A DNA stretch of 64,000 nt, taken from assembly GCA_006386115.1 (NCBI GenBank), contig VFIW01000002.1, positions 806,001 to 870,000 on the forward strand. Direction: 5' to 3'. The position numbers were made by a program, and so were the translations under genes. Positions 9,901 to 18,156 of the stretch are shown one piece after another (within the stretch, counting starts at the first letter, position 1; each line of letters starts with the position of its first letter). The notes beneath the pieces are model-generated. The model was given only the letters and a program-made list of their open reading frames with translations, ran no database searches and was not told the DNA's origin. This DNA comes from Globisporangium splendens (lineage: Eukaryota; Oomycota; Peronosporomycetes; Pythiales; Pythiaceae).

Positions 9901-10936
9901 CCGACTCGGTATTGCTCGATTCCTGAGGAGCAATGTAACATATCTGCTCGAGGGCGCCTCGATGCAGTTCTTTCATGAATCGCTTCTGGCTCATGATTGG
10001 TAGCGTTACCACTTCCGAAGCGTCCTTCGGAGGGTCTTCTAACGCCATCCCATGAATATGAGATCCATCCTCATCAGTGACCATGACACTGATGACTTCG
10101 CACGAGGAGCCTTGATCAGAGGTCTCCATTGGCGGTACCTTTCCTACGTCATCGCTCTTCAGTACAGAGCGATGAGCAACCGAAGTCTGTCCTTTAGACT
10201 TTCGGGCGGCTTCTCCATCGAGCATCGTGCTAAGGGGGCCATCGCACACCCTTGCATCATGTTCGTTAACCGACAGCGCGTTGCGCGCCGACGGGCGGTT
10301 AGCCTTGTTCCGCTTCACAGCGGGGTAACTGATCGATTGTTGATTCCAATCGATGATCGGCTGATACTTCTTCAGCCATGGCATCCCAAGGATGACATCG
10401 AACTTGTCATCTAAATCCAGCCAAATGAAGTCTCCTTCCATTTGGCGTCCATCATGCGTGACACGAAACCGTGTCACGTGTTTCTCCGTCGTGACGGTGG
10501 CACCTGTTGCCAACCGCACGGTGATCTTCGACTCGGAGGAACGTGATTCCTCCGAAATTACTCTCGCTAGTGCACGGGCGACATGCGATCGAACAAAGTT
10601 GTTCGACGCACCCGTGTCTAGCAGTCCCCGCAGAGGGGTCGTAAATCCCTCTACGGTTATCTCAAGTTGGATGAGCCGATCTCTCGGCTCCTCCGCAGTC
10701 GTGGTAGTCCAGCAGCGCGTGTCATGCACACTGGGGGCTTGTGTCTCGTGCATCACGATCACACCAGACGCATATTCGCCAGTAGAGCGCCCCGCGTCTA
10801 CTGGTGGTTGACGTTTTTTGATTCTTCGCGCGTTGGACGCGAAGAAGTCGTCCGATGTGTGTCTCGGACGCGAGGAGCGGGCTGCGCCGCTCGGCACTCG
10901 TATTGAAAGTGTCCCAGTTTCTGGCAGCGGTGGCAC
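6468..10936 (-). pseudogene. pol: Gypsy element 1 pol (protease-RT-RNase H-integrase-chromodomain), one frameshift
   Basis: Two frames on the minus strand, 10936-7430 and about 7502-6468, make one pol broken near 7440. After HVSTGH the frame runs into a stop, while the next frame resumes at FYVNALRHPRVPSILGG. Compared with element 2 (HVSTGHSPFYVN), five bases stand where six are needed, so one base has been lost. Domains: protease LLDTGASNNF, RT motif YFDD, RNase H with VVCDTSDFAIGCAL and YTDHAS, HHCC zinc finger of integrase ending CEVCQRVK, DDE residues in SMDFIFG, SDRDPRF and TDGQTERVNR, GPF/Y module (YIGPFKV...YVGRLK), Ser/Arg-rich linker, and chromodomain (RWIVEKIL...YRVRWLGHP..TWEP). 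Protease and RT are in one frame. Expression is expected from a -1 frameshift at the gag end. Confidence 0.93.
10779..10819 (-). promoter_or_regulatory. Predicted -1 ribosomal frameshift signal at gag-pol junction, element 1
   Basis: Reading the minus strand, the gag codons TCA AAA AAC contain the heptamer A AAA AAC (10819-10813) in the frame required for -1 slippage. After 8 nt comes a perfect 8-bp stem, CCAGTAGA (10804-10797) with TCTACTGG (10786-10779), around a 10-nt GC-rich loop. The gag TAG is inside the stem. Pol is in the -1 frame relative to gag, as needed. Element 2 has the same arrangement. Confidence 0.85.
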
Positions 10937-11877
10937 CGCAGCTTGCGCTTGTCGACGGGTATCTTCGGAGCCGCCGAAGCTTGAACCAACGAGAGATCCA
11001 TTGGTTCGGATCCACTGTAACGTGGAGGAGGTCTCGCGTGCCGGAACTGCGCGGCGCGGTAAGGGAACGCGTGAAGCCGTGCTTGCTTCGCGCTAAAGTC
11101 TTCCTGAAGCGCCAGAGCGATTGCTTGCTCTAGCGTTTCCGGGTATTCCCGGAACAGGTAGGTCTTGACGGGACCATCCACCAAACCTTTCATGAACGTG
11201 GCGACTTGCGTCGCCATGTCGATTGGCTCAGACACGATACTTGATACCAAGTATCGGGCATGCTGGATATACGCGTGGAGATCGCGTTTATCCTGTCGGA
11301 TTTCGAGAAATTCCGTGCGAGTACGGAATTCCGACTTTGGTGGCTCAAAGGCGGCACGGATGTCGCCTTTAAACTCCGAAAGTGTGGAGAAACAACCATG
11401 GTCGGCCATTCGGCGACCAAATGCCCAGCTCTTGGCTCTCCCAGCGAGCTTGGACATCGCGAAATCGACCTGTTGCTCCGGATCGTAGATTTGTCCGGAG
11501 CGAATGGCGGCATCGATTTCGACGAACCATCGGAGGAGAGGCTCATTGTCTCCTCCGCCATACTTCGCGACTTCAAGCCTCACAGGCTTTTGTCGTGGGA
11601 ACTGTACCTGCGCAGGAGCTGCGCGGGTTGCTTCTCTTCCACGGTCTTCTGCCTCCTTCTGCAGGAACCCGATCGCCGTGAGGCGATGTTGATCCTGCGA
11701 CAGGGTGGCAAGGATGGCAAGGATGGCGAACACGGCCTTTTCGCCGATGATCGTCCTCATCCGTTGGAAGGCACTCCACTCGAGATCACTCAAGTGGAGG
11801 CAATCCTCCCGGTTGATCGTCGCACCCGCGGTTTCCGCGGGTTCGAGATTCATCATCGGTTCTTCGTCAGTACTCAT
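10798..11877 (-). CDS. gag: Gypsy element 1 gag
   Basis: The first ATG is at 11877 (MSTDEEPM), just downstream of the primer-binding site; the stop is at 10798, giving 359 residues. The central capsid-like region (SDLEWSAFQRMRTIIG, then PLLRWFVEIDAAI, AGRAKSWAFGRRM, ARYLVSSIVSEPID, FREYPETLEQAIALALQEDFS) matches gag of element 2 throughout. A single CCHC zinc knuckle, CHRCQKLGHFQYEC, lies near the C-terminus and would bind RNA. It overlaps pol by 139 bp in the -1 frame. Confidence 0.93.
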   Translation of the reverse strand: MSTDEEPMMNLEPAETAGATINREDCLHLSDLEWSAFQRMRTIIGEKAVFAILAILATLSQDQHRLTAIGFLQKEAEDRGREATRAAPAQVQFPRQKPVRLEVAKYGGGDNEPLLRWFVEIDAAIRSGQIYDPEQQVDFAMSKLAGRAKSWAFGRRMADHGCFSTLSEFKGDIRAAFEPPKSEFRTRTEFLEIRQDKRDLHAYIQHARYLVSSIVSEPIDMATQVATFMKGLVDGPVKTYLFREYPETLEQAIALALQEDFSAKQARLHAFPYRAAQFRHARPPPRYSGSEPMDLSLVQASAAPKIPVDKRKLRCHRCQKLGHFQYECRAAQPAPRVRDTHRTTSSRPTREESKNVNHQ

Positions 11878-11915
11878 TACTGACGGCTCCCGCTCTGTGG
11901 TTGGACGGACCACAA

Positions 11916-11927
11916 AGTGCTACCAGG
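11916..11927 (-). promoter_or_regulatory. Primer-binding site of Gypsy element 1
   Basis: Two bases inside the 5' LTR the minus strand reads TGGTAGCACTT. TGGTAGCA is complementary to the 3' end (UGCUA plus CCA) of typical eukaryotic initiator tRNA-Met. Element 2 has the same bases at the same spacing. Confidence 0.75.
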
Positions 11928-12350
11928 TGTAACGGGACTCGTTACACGACGTACACGTGCGTTGAGGAAGCGCAGGTGAAGGGAAGGGCACAGTGATAAC
12001 ACTGTGTCCAAGGAGAAGGGAGGGAGCTTTGCGCGTTACCGTGGAAATTGAGAAGTGAATTAAAACGTTAAAGTGCTAACATGCAATCGTAGTGACTGAA
12101 ACCTACGGTGTCTCTCATTGGTAGATAATCGGATGTCCAGTCTGACTATCATCCAATGGGATTAAATCTTAACGGCTTAGTCTTATTGGCTAATATGCAA
12201 ATGGCTACGTACAGTGTTCATGAGTGACACATATTAATGTGTCTCCAACTGTACGACGTGGGTGGGTTCGGAAGAGGTGGTAAAACCCATGTGGGAGAAA
12301 ACCCACACTCTCCTGACCCGGGAACCCATGTAATGGGAGGCCCCATTACA
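11928..12350 (-). repeat. LTR of Gypsy element 1 (5' LTR in coding orientation)
   Basis: 423 bp, TGTAAC...ATTACA on the plus strand. It is identical to 4746-5132 except for a few substitutions and an extra 36 bp near 11975-12015 that contain a perfect short hairpin, CACAGTG-ATAA-CACTGTG. Confidence 0.93.
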
Positions 12351-12408
12351 CCCTCAACCACATAGGGTCTGAGTGATATGCAAAATATTGTAGGAGGGCA
12401 TTAACACT
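12351..12408. repeat. 58-bp direct repeat, right copy
   Basis: Matches 4688-4745 with one substitution (ACAT against AAAT). It directly follows the ATTACA end of the LTR and runs straight into the first unit of the tRNA array (CACATTCACGCCGAACC). Confidence 0.9.
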
Positions 12409-12606
12409 CACATTCACGCCGAACCGTCCGTAACCATCCCGCACGAGAGAGGCACACATCCAACAAGGTAGAATACGCATTGGCAGAGCAAAGAAGAGAG
12501 CGGAGACGGCGCGAAAAACCGACACACGACCATCACATGACATGTGCGAGAGAGGGACCGGCCGTCTGCGAGCGCGCCGGAAAGCAAAAGCAAAAGCAAA
12601 AGGAAC

Positions 12607-12687
12607 CGACAGCTGTGAGATTTGAACTCACGCGGGTTACCCCAATAGATTTCTAGTCTATCGCCTTAACCACTCGGCCAAGCTGTC
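12607..12687 (-). tRNA. tRNA-Ser(AGA), copy 1
   Basis: 81 nt. Acceptor GACAGCT pairs with AGCTGTC. The anticodon arm is ATAGA-CTAGAAA-TCTAT with anticodon AGA. It has a long variable arm typical of tRNA-Ser, and T arm GTGAG-TTCAAAT-CTCAC. Discriminator is G, as in eukaryotic tRNA-Ser. On the minus strand it is followed by TTTTGC repeats that can serve as Pol III terminators. Confidence 0.96.
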
Positions 12688-13089
12688 ACTCAGCTTTCGC
12701 CCACAAAAACACACACAACACAGCGGAACTACACTACCCTCCAATACACACACACACACCACATGCCAACCACGCACTAACGCTCCCAAACACACACACA
12801 CACACACACACCTCCACGCGCATCACACTCGTACACAAGCCGTGCCTCGCACGCCTTCTGTGTCAAGTGAGACCACGCAACCGACGCGAGAAAGAGGCAG
12901 CGCAGCACTCGCTCGCGCGACCTTGCACACACAGATGCGCGGTGCGTGCGCGTGTGCGTGAACAAAGGGCTGTGCGAGCGAAGAGGGAGGAGCAAAGAGG
13001 GGTGCATGCCTACGCGCATAGAAAGTCGACGCCAGCTGCTGGCACGGCGGAAGACGGCGTGCGCACGAAAAAGACAAAAAGGGCAAAAG

Positions 13090-13162
13090 TATCAGAGGAG
13101 GGGATCGAACCCTCGATCTTGAGCGTGTTAAGCTCACGTCCTAACCACTAGACGACACTGAC
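13090..13162 (-). tRNA. tRNA-Val(AAC), copy 1
   Basis: 73 nt. Anticodon arm TGAGC-TTAACAC-GCTCA gives anticodon AAC. T arm is GAGGG-TTCGATC-CCCTC and the D arm GTC-TAGTGGTTAG-GAC. The acceptor pairs imperfectly: GTCAGTG against CTCTGAT leaves a T-T mismatch at 6:67 and a G-T wobble at 1:72. T runs follow at the 3' side. Confidence 0.9.
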
Positions 13163-13552
13163 ACTCCACACTCCACACAACTACTACAACTACACTAACT
13201 ACAACTACTACTACAACAACTACAACACACACACACAAAACACCACCCACTCAATACGCACAACAACACCACGGCGGCTTACACGACACACACGACACAC
13301 ACACACGCCAAAACACGCGCGACCCGCTTGCCCTCCTCCGACACCATTTATACTCACATTCACACCGAACCGTCCGTAACCATCCCGCACGAGAGAGGCA
13401 CACATCCAACAAGGTAGAATACGCATTGGCAGAGCAAAGAAGAGAGCGGAGACGGCGCGAAAAACCGACACACGACCATCACATGACATGTGCGAGAGAG
13501 GGACCGGCCGTCTGCGAGCGCGCCGGAAAGCAAAAGCAAAAGCAAAAGGAAC

Positions 13553-13633
13553 CGACAGCTGTGAGATTTGAACTCACGCGGGTTACCCCAATAGATTTCT
13601 AGTCTATCGCCTTAACCACTCGGCCAAGCTGTC
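13553..13633 (-). tRNA. tRNA-Ser(AGA), copy 2
   Basis: Identical in sequence to copy 1, with the same flanking triplicated GCAAAA. Confidence 0.96.
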
Positions 13634-14026
13634 ACTCAGCTTTCGCCCACAAAAACACACACAACACAGCGGAACTACACTACCCTCCAATACACACACA
13701 CACACCACATGCCAACCACGCACTAACGCTCCCAAACACACACACACACACACACCCCTCCACACTCGTACACAAGCCGTGCCTCGCACGCCTTCTGTGT
13801 CAAGTGAGACCACGCAACCGACGCGAGAAAGAGGCAGCGCAGCACTCGCTCGCGCGACCTTGCACACACAGATGCGCGGTGCGTGCGCGTGTGCGTGAAC
13901 AAAGGGCTGTGCGAGCGAAGAGGGAGGAGCAAAGAGGGGTGCATGCCTACGCGCATAGAAAGTCGACGCCAGCTGCTGGCACGGCGGAAGACGGCGTGCG
14001 CACGAAAAAGACAAAAAGGGCAAAAG

Positions 14027-14099
14027 TATCAGAGGAGGGGATCGAACCCTCGATCTTGAGCGTGTTAAGCTCACGTCCTAACCACTAGACGACACTGAC
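14027..14099 (-). tRNA. tRNA-Val(AAC), copy 2
   Basis: Identical in sequence to copy 1, including the acceptor-stem mismatch. Confidence 0.9.
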
Positions 14100-14505
14100 A
14101 CTCCACACTCCACACAACTACTACAACTACAACTAACTACAACTACAACTAACTACAACTACTACAACAACTACAACACACACACACACAAAACACCACG
14201 CACTCAATACGCACAACAACACCACGGCGGCTTACACGACACACACGACACACACACACGCCAAAACACGCGCGACCCGCTTGCCCTCCTCCGACACCAT
14301 TTATACTCACATTCACACCGAACCGTCCGTAACCATCCCGCACGAGAGAGGCACACATCCAACAAGGTAGAATACGCATTGGCAGAGCAAAGAAGAGAGC
14401 GGAGACGGCGCGAAAAACCGACACACGACCATCACATGACATGTGCGAGAGAGGGACCGGCCGTCTGCGAGCGCGCCGGAAAGCAAAAGCAAAAGCAAAA
14501 GGAAC

Positions 14506-14586
14506 CGACAGCTGTGAGATTTGAACTCACGCGGGTTACCCCAATAGATTTCTAGTCTATCGCCTTAACCACTCGGCCAAGCTGTC
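14506..14586 (-). tRNA. tRNA-Ser(AGA), copy 3
   Basis: Identical in sequence to copy 1. Confidence 0.96.
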
Positions 14587-14992
14587 ACTCAGCTTTCGCC
14601 CACAAAAACACACACAACACAGCGGAACTACACTACCCTCCAATACACACACACACACACCACATGCCAACCACGCACTAACGCTCCCAAACACACACAC
14701 ACACACACACACCCCTCCACGCGCATCACACTCGTACACAAGCCGTGCCTCGCACGCCTTCTGTGTCAAGTGAGACCACGCAACCGACGCGAGAAAGAGG
14801 CAGCGCAGCACTCGCTCGCGCGACCTTGCACACACAGATGCGCGGTGCGTGCGCGTGTGCGTGAACAAAGGGCTGTGCGAGCGAAGAGGGAGGAGCAAAG
14901 AGGGGTGCATGCCTACGCGCATAGAAAGTCGACGCCAGCTGCTGGCACGGCGGAAGACGGCGTGCGCACGAAAAAGACAAAAAGGGCAAAAG

Positions 14993-15065
14993 TATCAGAG
15001 GAGGGGATCGAACCCTCGATCTTGAGCGTGTTAAGCTCACGTCCTAACCACTAGACGACACTGAC
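14993..15065 (-). tRNA. tRNA-Val(AAC), copy 3
   Basis: Identical in sequence to copy 1, including the acceptor-stem mismatch. Confidence 0.9.
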
Positions 15066-15472
15066 ACTCCACACTCCACACAACTACTACAACTACAACT
15101 AACTACAACTACAACTAACTACAACTACTACAACAACTACAACACACACACACACAAAACACCACGCACTCAATACGCACAACAACACCACGGCGGCTTA
15201 CACGACACACACGACACACACACACGCCAAAACACGCGCGACCCGCTTGCCCTCCTCCGACACCATTTATACTCACATTCACACCGAACCGTCCGTAACC
15301 ATCCCGCACGAGAGAGGCACACATCCAACAAGGTAGAATACGCATTGGCAGAGCAAAGAAGAGAGCGGAGACGGCGCGAAAAACCGACACACGACCATCA
15401 CATGACATGTGCGAGAGAGGGACCGGCCGTCTGCGAGCGCGCCGGAAAGCAAAAGCAAAAGCAAAAGGGAAC

Positions 15473-15553
15473 CGACAGCTGTGAGATTTGAACTCACGCG
15501 GGTTACCCCAATAGATTTCTAGTCTATCGCCTTAACCACTCGGCCAAGCTGTC
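15473..15553 (-). tRNA. tRNA-Ser(AGA), copy 4
   Basis: Identical in sequence to copy 1. An extra G precedes the 3' flank (AAAAGGGAACC). Confidence 0.96.
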
Positions 15554-15956
15554 ACTCAGCTTTCGCCCACAAAAACACACACAACACAGCGAACTACACT
15601 ACCCTCCAATACACACACACACACCACATGCCAACCACGCACTAACGCTCCCAAACACACACACACACACACACACCCCTCCACGCGCATCACACTCGTA
15701 CACAAGCCGTGCCTCGCACGCCTTCTGTGTCAAGTGAGACCACGCAACCGACGCGAGAAAGAGGCAGCGCAGCACTCGCTCGCGCGACCTTGCACACACA
15801 GATGCGCGGTGCGTGCGCGTGTGCGTGAACAAAGGGCTGTGCGAGCGAAGAGGGAGGAGCAAAGAGGGGTGCATGCCTACGCGCATAGAAAGTCGACGCC
15901 AGCTGCTGGCACGGCGGAAGACGGCGTGCGCACGAAAAAGACAAAAAGGGCAAAAG

Positions 15957-16029
15957 TATCAGAGGAGGGGATCGAACCCTCGATCTTGAGCGTGTTAAGC
16001 TCACGTCCTAACCACTAGACGACACTGAC
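15957..16029 (-). tRNA. tRNA-Val(AAC), copy 4
   Basis: Identical in sequence to copy 1, including the acceptor-stem mismatch. Confidence 0.9.
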
Positions 16030-16422
16030 ACTCCACACTCCACACAACTACTACAACTACAACTAACTACAACAACAACTACTACAACAACTACAACACA
16101 CACACACAAAACACCACCCACTCAATACGCACAACAACACCACGGCGGCTTACACGACACACACACACACACACACGCCAAAACACGCGCGACCCGCTTG
16201 CCCTCCTCCGACACCATTTATACTCACATTCACACCGAACCGTCCGTAACCATCCCGCACGAGAGAGGCACACATCCAACAAGGTAGAATACGCATTGGC
16301 AGAGCAAAGAAGAGAGCGGAGACGGCGCGAAAAACCGACACACGACCATCACATGACATGTGCGAGAGAGGGACCGGCCGTCTGCGAGCGCGCCGGAAAG
16401 CAAAAGCAAAAGCAAAAGGAAC

Positions 16423-16503
16423 CGACAGCTGTGAGATTTGAACTCACGCGGGTTACCCCAATAGATTTCTAGTCTATCGCCTTAACCACTCGGCCAAGCT
16501 GTC
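16423..16503 (-). tRNA. tRNA-Ser(AGA), copy 5
   Basis: Identical in sequence to copy 1. Confidence 0.96.
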
Positions 16504-16896
16504 ACTCAGCTTTCGCCCACAAAAACACACACAACACAGCGGAACTACACTACCCTCCAATGCACACACACACACCACATGCCAACCACGCACTAACGCT
16601 CCCAAACACACACACACACACACACCCCTCCACACTCGTACACAAGCCGTGCCTCGCACGCCTTCTGTGTCAAGTGAGACCACGCAACCGACGCGAGAAA
16701 GAGGCAGCGCAGCACTCGCTCGCGCGACCTTGCACACACAGATGCGCGGTGCGTGCGCGTGTGCGTGAACAAAGGGCTGTGCGAGCGAAGAGGGAGGAGC
16801 AAAGAGGGGTGCATGCCTACGCGCATAGAAAGTCGACGCCAGCTGCTGGCACGGCGGAAGACGGCGTGCGCACGAAAAAGACAAAAAGGGCAAAAG

Positions 16897-16969
16897 TATC
16901 AGAGGAGGGGATCGAACCCTCGATCTTGAGCGTGTTAAGCTCACGTCCTAACCACTAGACGACACTGAC
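16897..16969 (-). tRNA. tRNA-Val(AAC), copy 5
   Basis: Identical in sequence to copy 1. It is the last complete tRNA before Gypsy element 2. Confidence 0.9.
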
Positions 16970-17363
16970 ACTCCACACTCCACACAACTACTACAACTAC
17001 AACTACAACTAACTACAACAACAACTACTACAACAACTACAACACACACACACAAAACACCACCCACTCAATACGCACAACAACACCACGGCGGCTTACA
17101 CGACACACACACACACACACACGCCAAAACACGCGCGACCCGCTTGCCCTCCTCCGACACAATTTATACTCACATTCACACCGAACCGTCCGTAACCATC
17201 CCGCACGAGAGAGGCACACATCCAACAAGGTAGAATACGCATTGGCAGAGCAAAGAAGAGAGCGGAGACGGCGCGAAAAACCGACACACGACCATCACAT
17301 GACATGTGCGAGAGAGGGACCGGCCGTCTGCGAGCGCGCCGGAAAGCAAAAGCAAAAGCAAAA

Positions 17364-17386
17364 TGAATCGACATTTGTGGGTATCG
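17364..17386 (-). pseudogene. Relic of a sixth tRNA-Ser 3' end, cut by Gypsy element 2
   Basis: Just after the triplicated GCAAAA the sequence GAATCGACATTTGTGGGT stands where intact units have GAACCGACAGCTGTGAGA. It matches at about two-thirds of positions and then stops at the LTR. The rest of the tRNA is not recognised on the far side of the element. Confidence 0.5.
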
Positions 17387-18037
17387 TGTAATGGGCTATA
17401 ACCAGCCATTACATGAAGGTGGATCTGTTCTCAGATCTAGTGTGTCACACACCACCTTCAGCGTGCATTGTGGAGACACAAATAACAAAGGGATTACGGT
17501 AATACAGTCCCCACATGCACGTGTGACGTCATTCGATGACGTCACGAGTGTTCTCTGTGCTGATCAGTGCGGAATGTTGTTCTCATGTACTAATCAGTAC
17601 AGAGTGATAACATCCATGTACTAATCAAGTACTGAGTGATGGTTCCTGCTTGGGAAACTGGACTGGCGACGAGACCGACGTGTCTCTGCCACCTGGAGTG
17701 AGTGGCGCGAGCCAATCACTTTGCAGGGATTTTAAACAAGACTTGAAGTTCAAGCTTCTAGAAGATCCCGTAGGTTCAACCTCAGTGTACCCAAGGTTTT
17801 ATATATCAGATTCATAGGTTTTATTGTGTATATTTAGGTTTTAGTTATAAAACCTGTAGGATCCCTTGGGGTTCATTTGTAAGTAGCGACAGGAACCATA
17901 ACCATTTTTAATTCAGTTGCAAATTTTCCTCCAAGTACTCAAGTCTTCGTTCCTCCCTCCAAGTCGGGAGATCGCTTCCTCTGGCACAAGCGTGTGTGCC
18001 GTGTTTGAGGGACTGTTGTGAACAGCGCCCTCTTACA
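17387..18037 (+). repeat. 5' LTR of Gypsy element 2
   Basis: 651 bp, TGTAATGG...CTTACA, matching 24397-25047 with roughly ten substitutions. It starts with a palindrome (TGTAATGG...CCATTACA), has two perfect CRE octamers (17524-17531, 17537-17544), a series of GTACTAATCAGTAC-type palindromes around 17555-17640, and an AT-rich core near 17800-17860. The flanks TATCG (left) and TATCA (right) suggest a 5-bp target duplication with one change. Confidence 0.95.
17524..17544. promoter_or_regulatory. Paired CRE octamers in U3 of the 5' LTR, element 2
   Basis: TGACGTCA occurs twice, perfect both times, separated by five bases. This is the consensus site for CREB/ATF-type bZIP dimers. The pair is unchanged in the 3' LTR at 24534-24554. 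Confidence 0.75.
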
Positions 18038-18039
18038 CC

Positions 18040-18050
18040 TGGTAGCACTT
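18040..18050 (+). promoter_or_regulatory. Primer-binding site of Gypsy element 2
   Basis: TGGTAGCACTT begins two bases after the LTR, as in element 1. The first eight bases fit the 3' end of a typical initiator tRNA-Met. Confidence 0.75.
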
Positions 18051-18156
18051 CGAGCGGTCCTTCCAACGACCCAGTGAAGTGAAGAGGTTTGACGACGCGG
18101 CTTTAAGCACGTCGAGCATTCCTGTCCAAGACCCTGCGAGCATCCTTGTTCGGAAC

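Larger units (their letters stand above)
4746..12350 (-). mobile_element. Ty3/Gypsy LTR retrotransposon 1 (chromodomain type, 7.6 kb, pol frameshifted)
   Basis: The element has two LTRs (4746-5132, 11928-12350), a primer-binding site next to the right LTR, gag (11877-10798), pol (10936-6468, broken once) and a polypurine tract next to the left LTR. Domain order protease-RT-RNaseH-integrase-chromodomain places it in the chromovirus branch of Ty3/Gypsy. A long ORF lies antisense to pol at the 3' end. The LTRs differ by roughly 2% plus one 36-bp indel, which suggests moderately recent insertion. The pol frameshift makes this copy non-autonomous unless suppressed. Confidence 0.95.
12402..17386. 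repeat. Tandem array of ~950-bp units carrying tRNA-Ser and tRNA-Val
   Basis: Five nearly identical units plus a partial sixth. Ser-to-Ser distances are 946, 953, 967 and 950 bp. Each unit holds one tRNA-Ser(AGA) and one tRNA-Val(AAC), both on the minus strand, with CA microsatellites, an ACT/CTA-rich low-complexity stretch and a triplicated GCAAAA motif between them. Units differ mainly in microsatellite length. A 94-residue open frame repeated in each unit runs through the tRNA-Val and is judged a by-product. The left edge meets the 58-bp repeat of Gypsy element 1 and the right edge is cut by element 2. Confidence 0.95.

Noticed and set aside
12351..12408. Reading the 58-bp repeat as part of the LTR
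   Set aside because: It lies outside the left LTR on its left and outside the right LTR on its right; inside the element the LTR ends are followed by the polypurine tract and primer-binding site instead.
12867..16958. A 94-132 residue plus-strand ORF repeated in each array unit
   Set aside because: It runs straight through the tRNA-Val gene, is Arg/Lys low-complexity, and its repetition is explained by the tandem unit.
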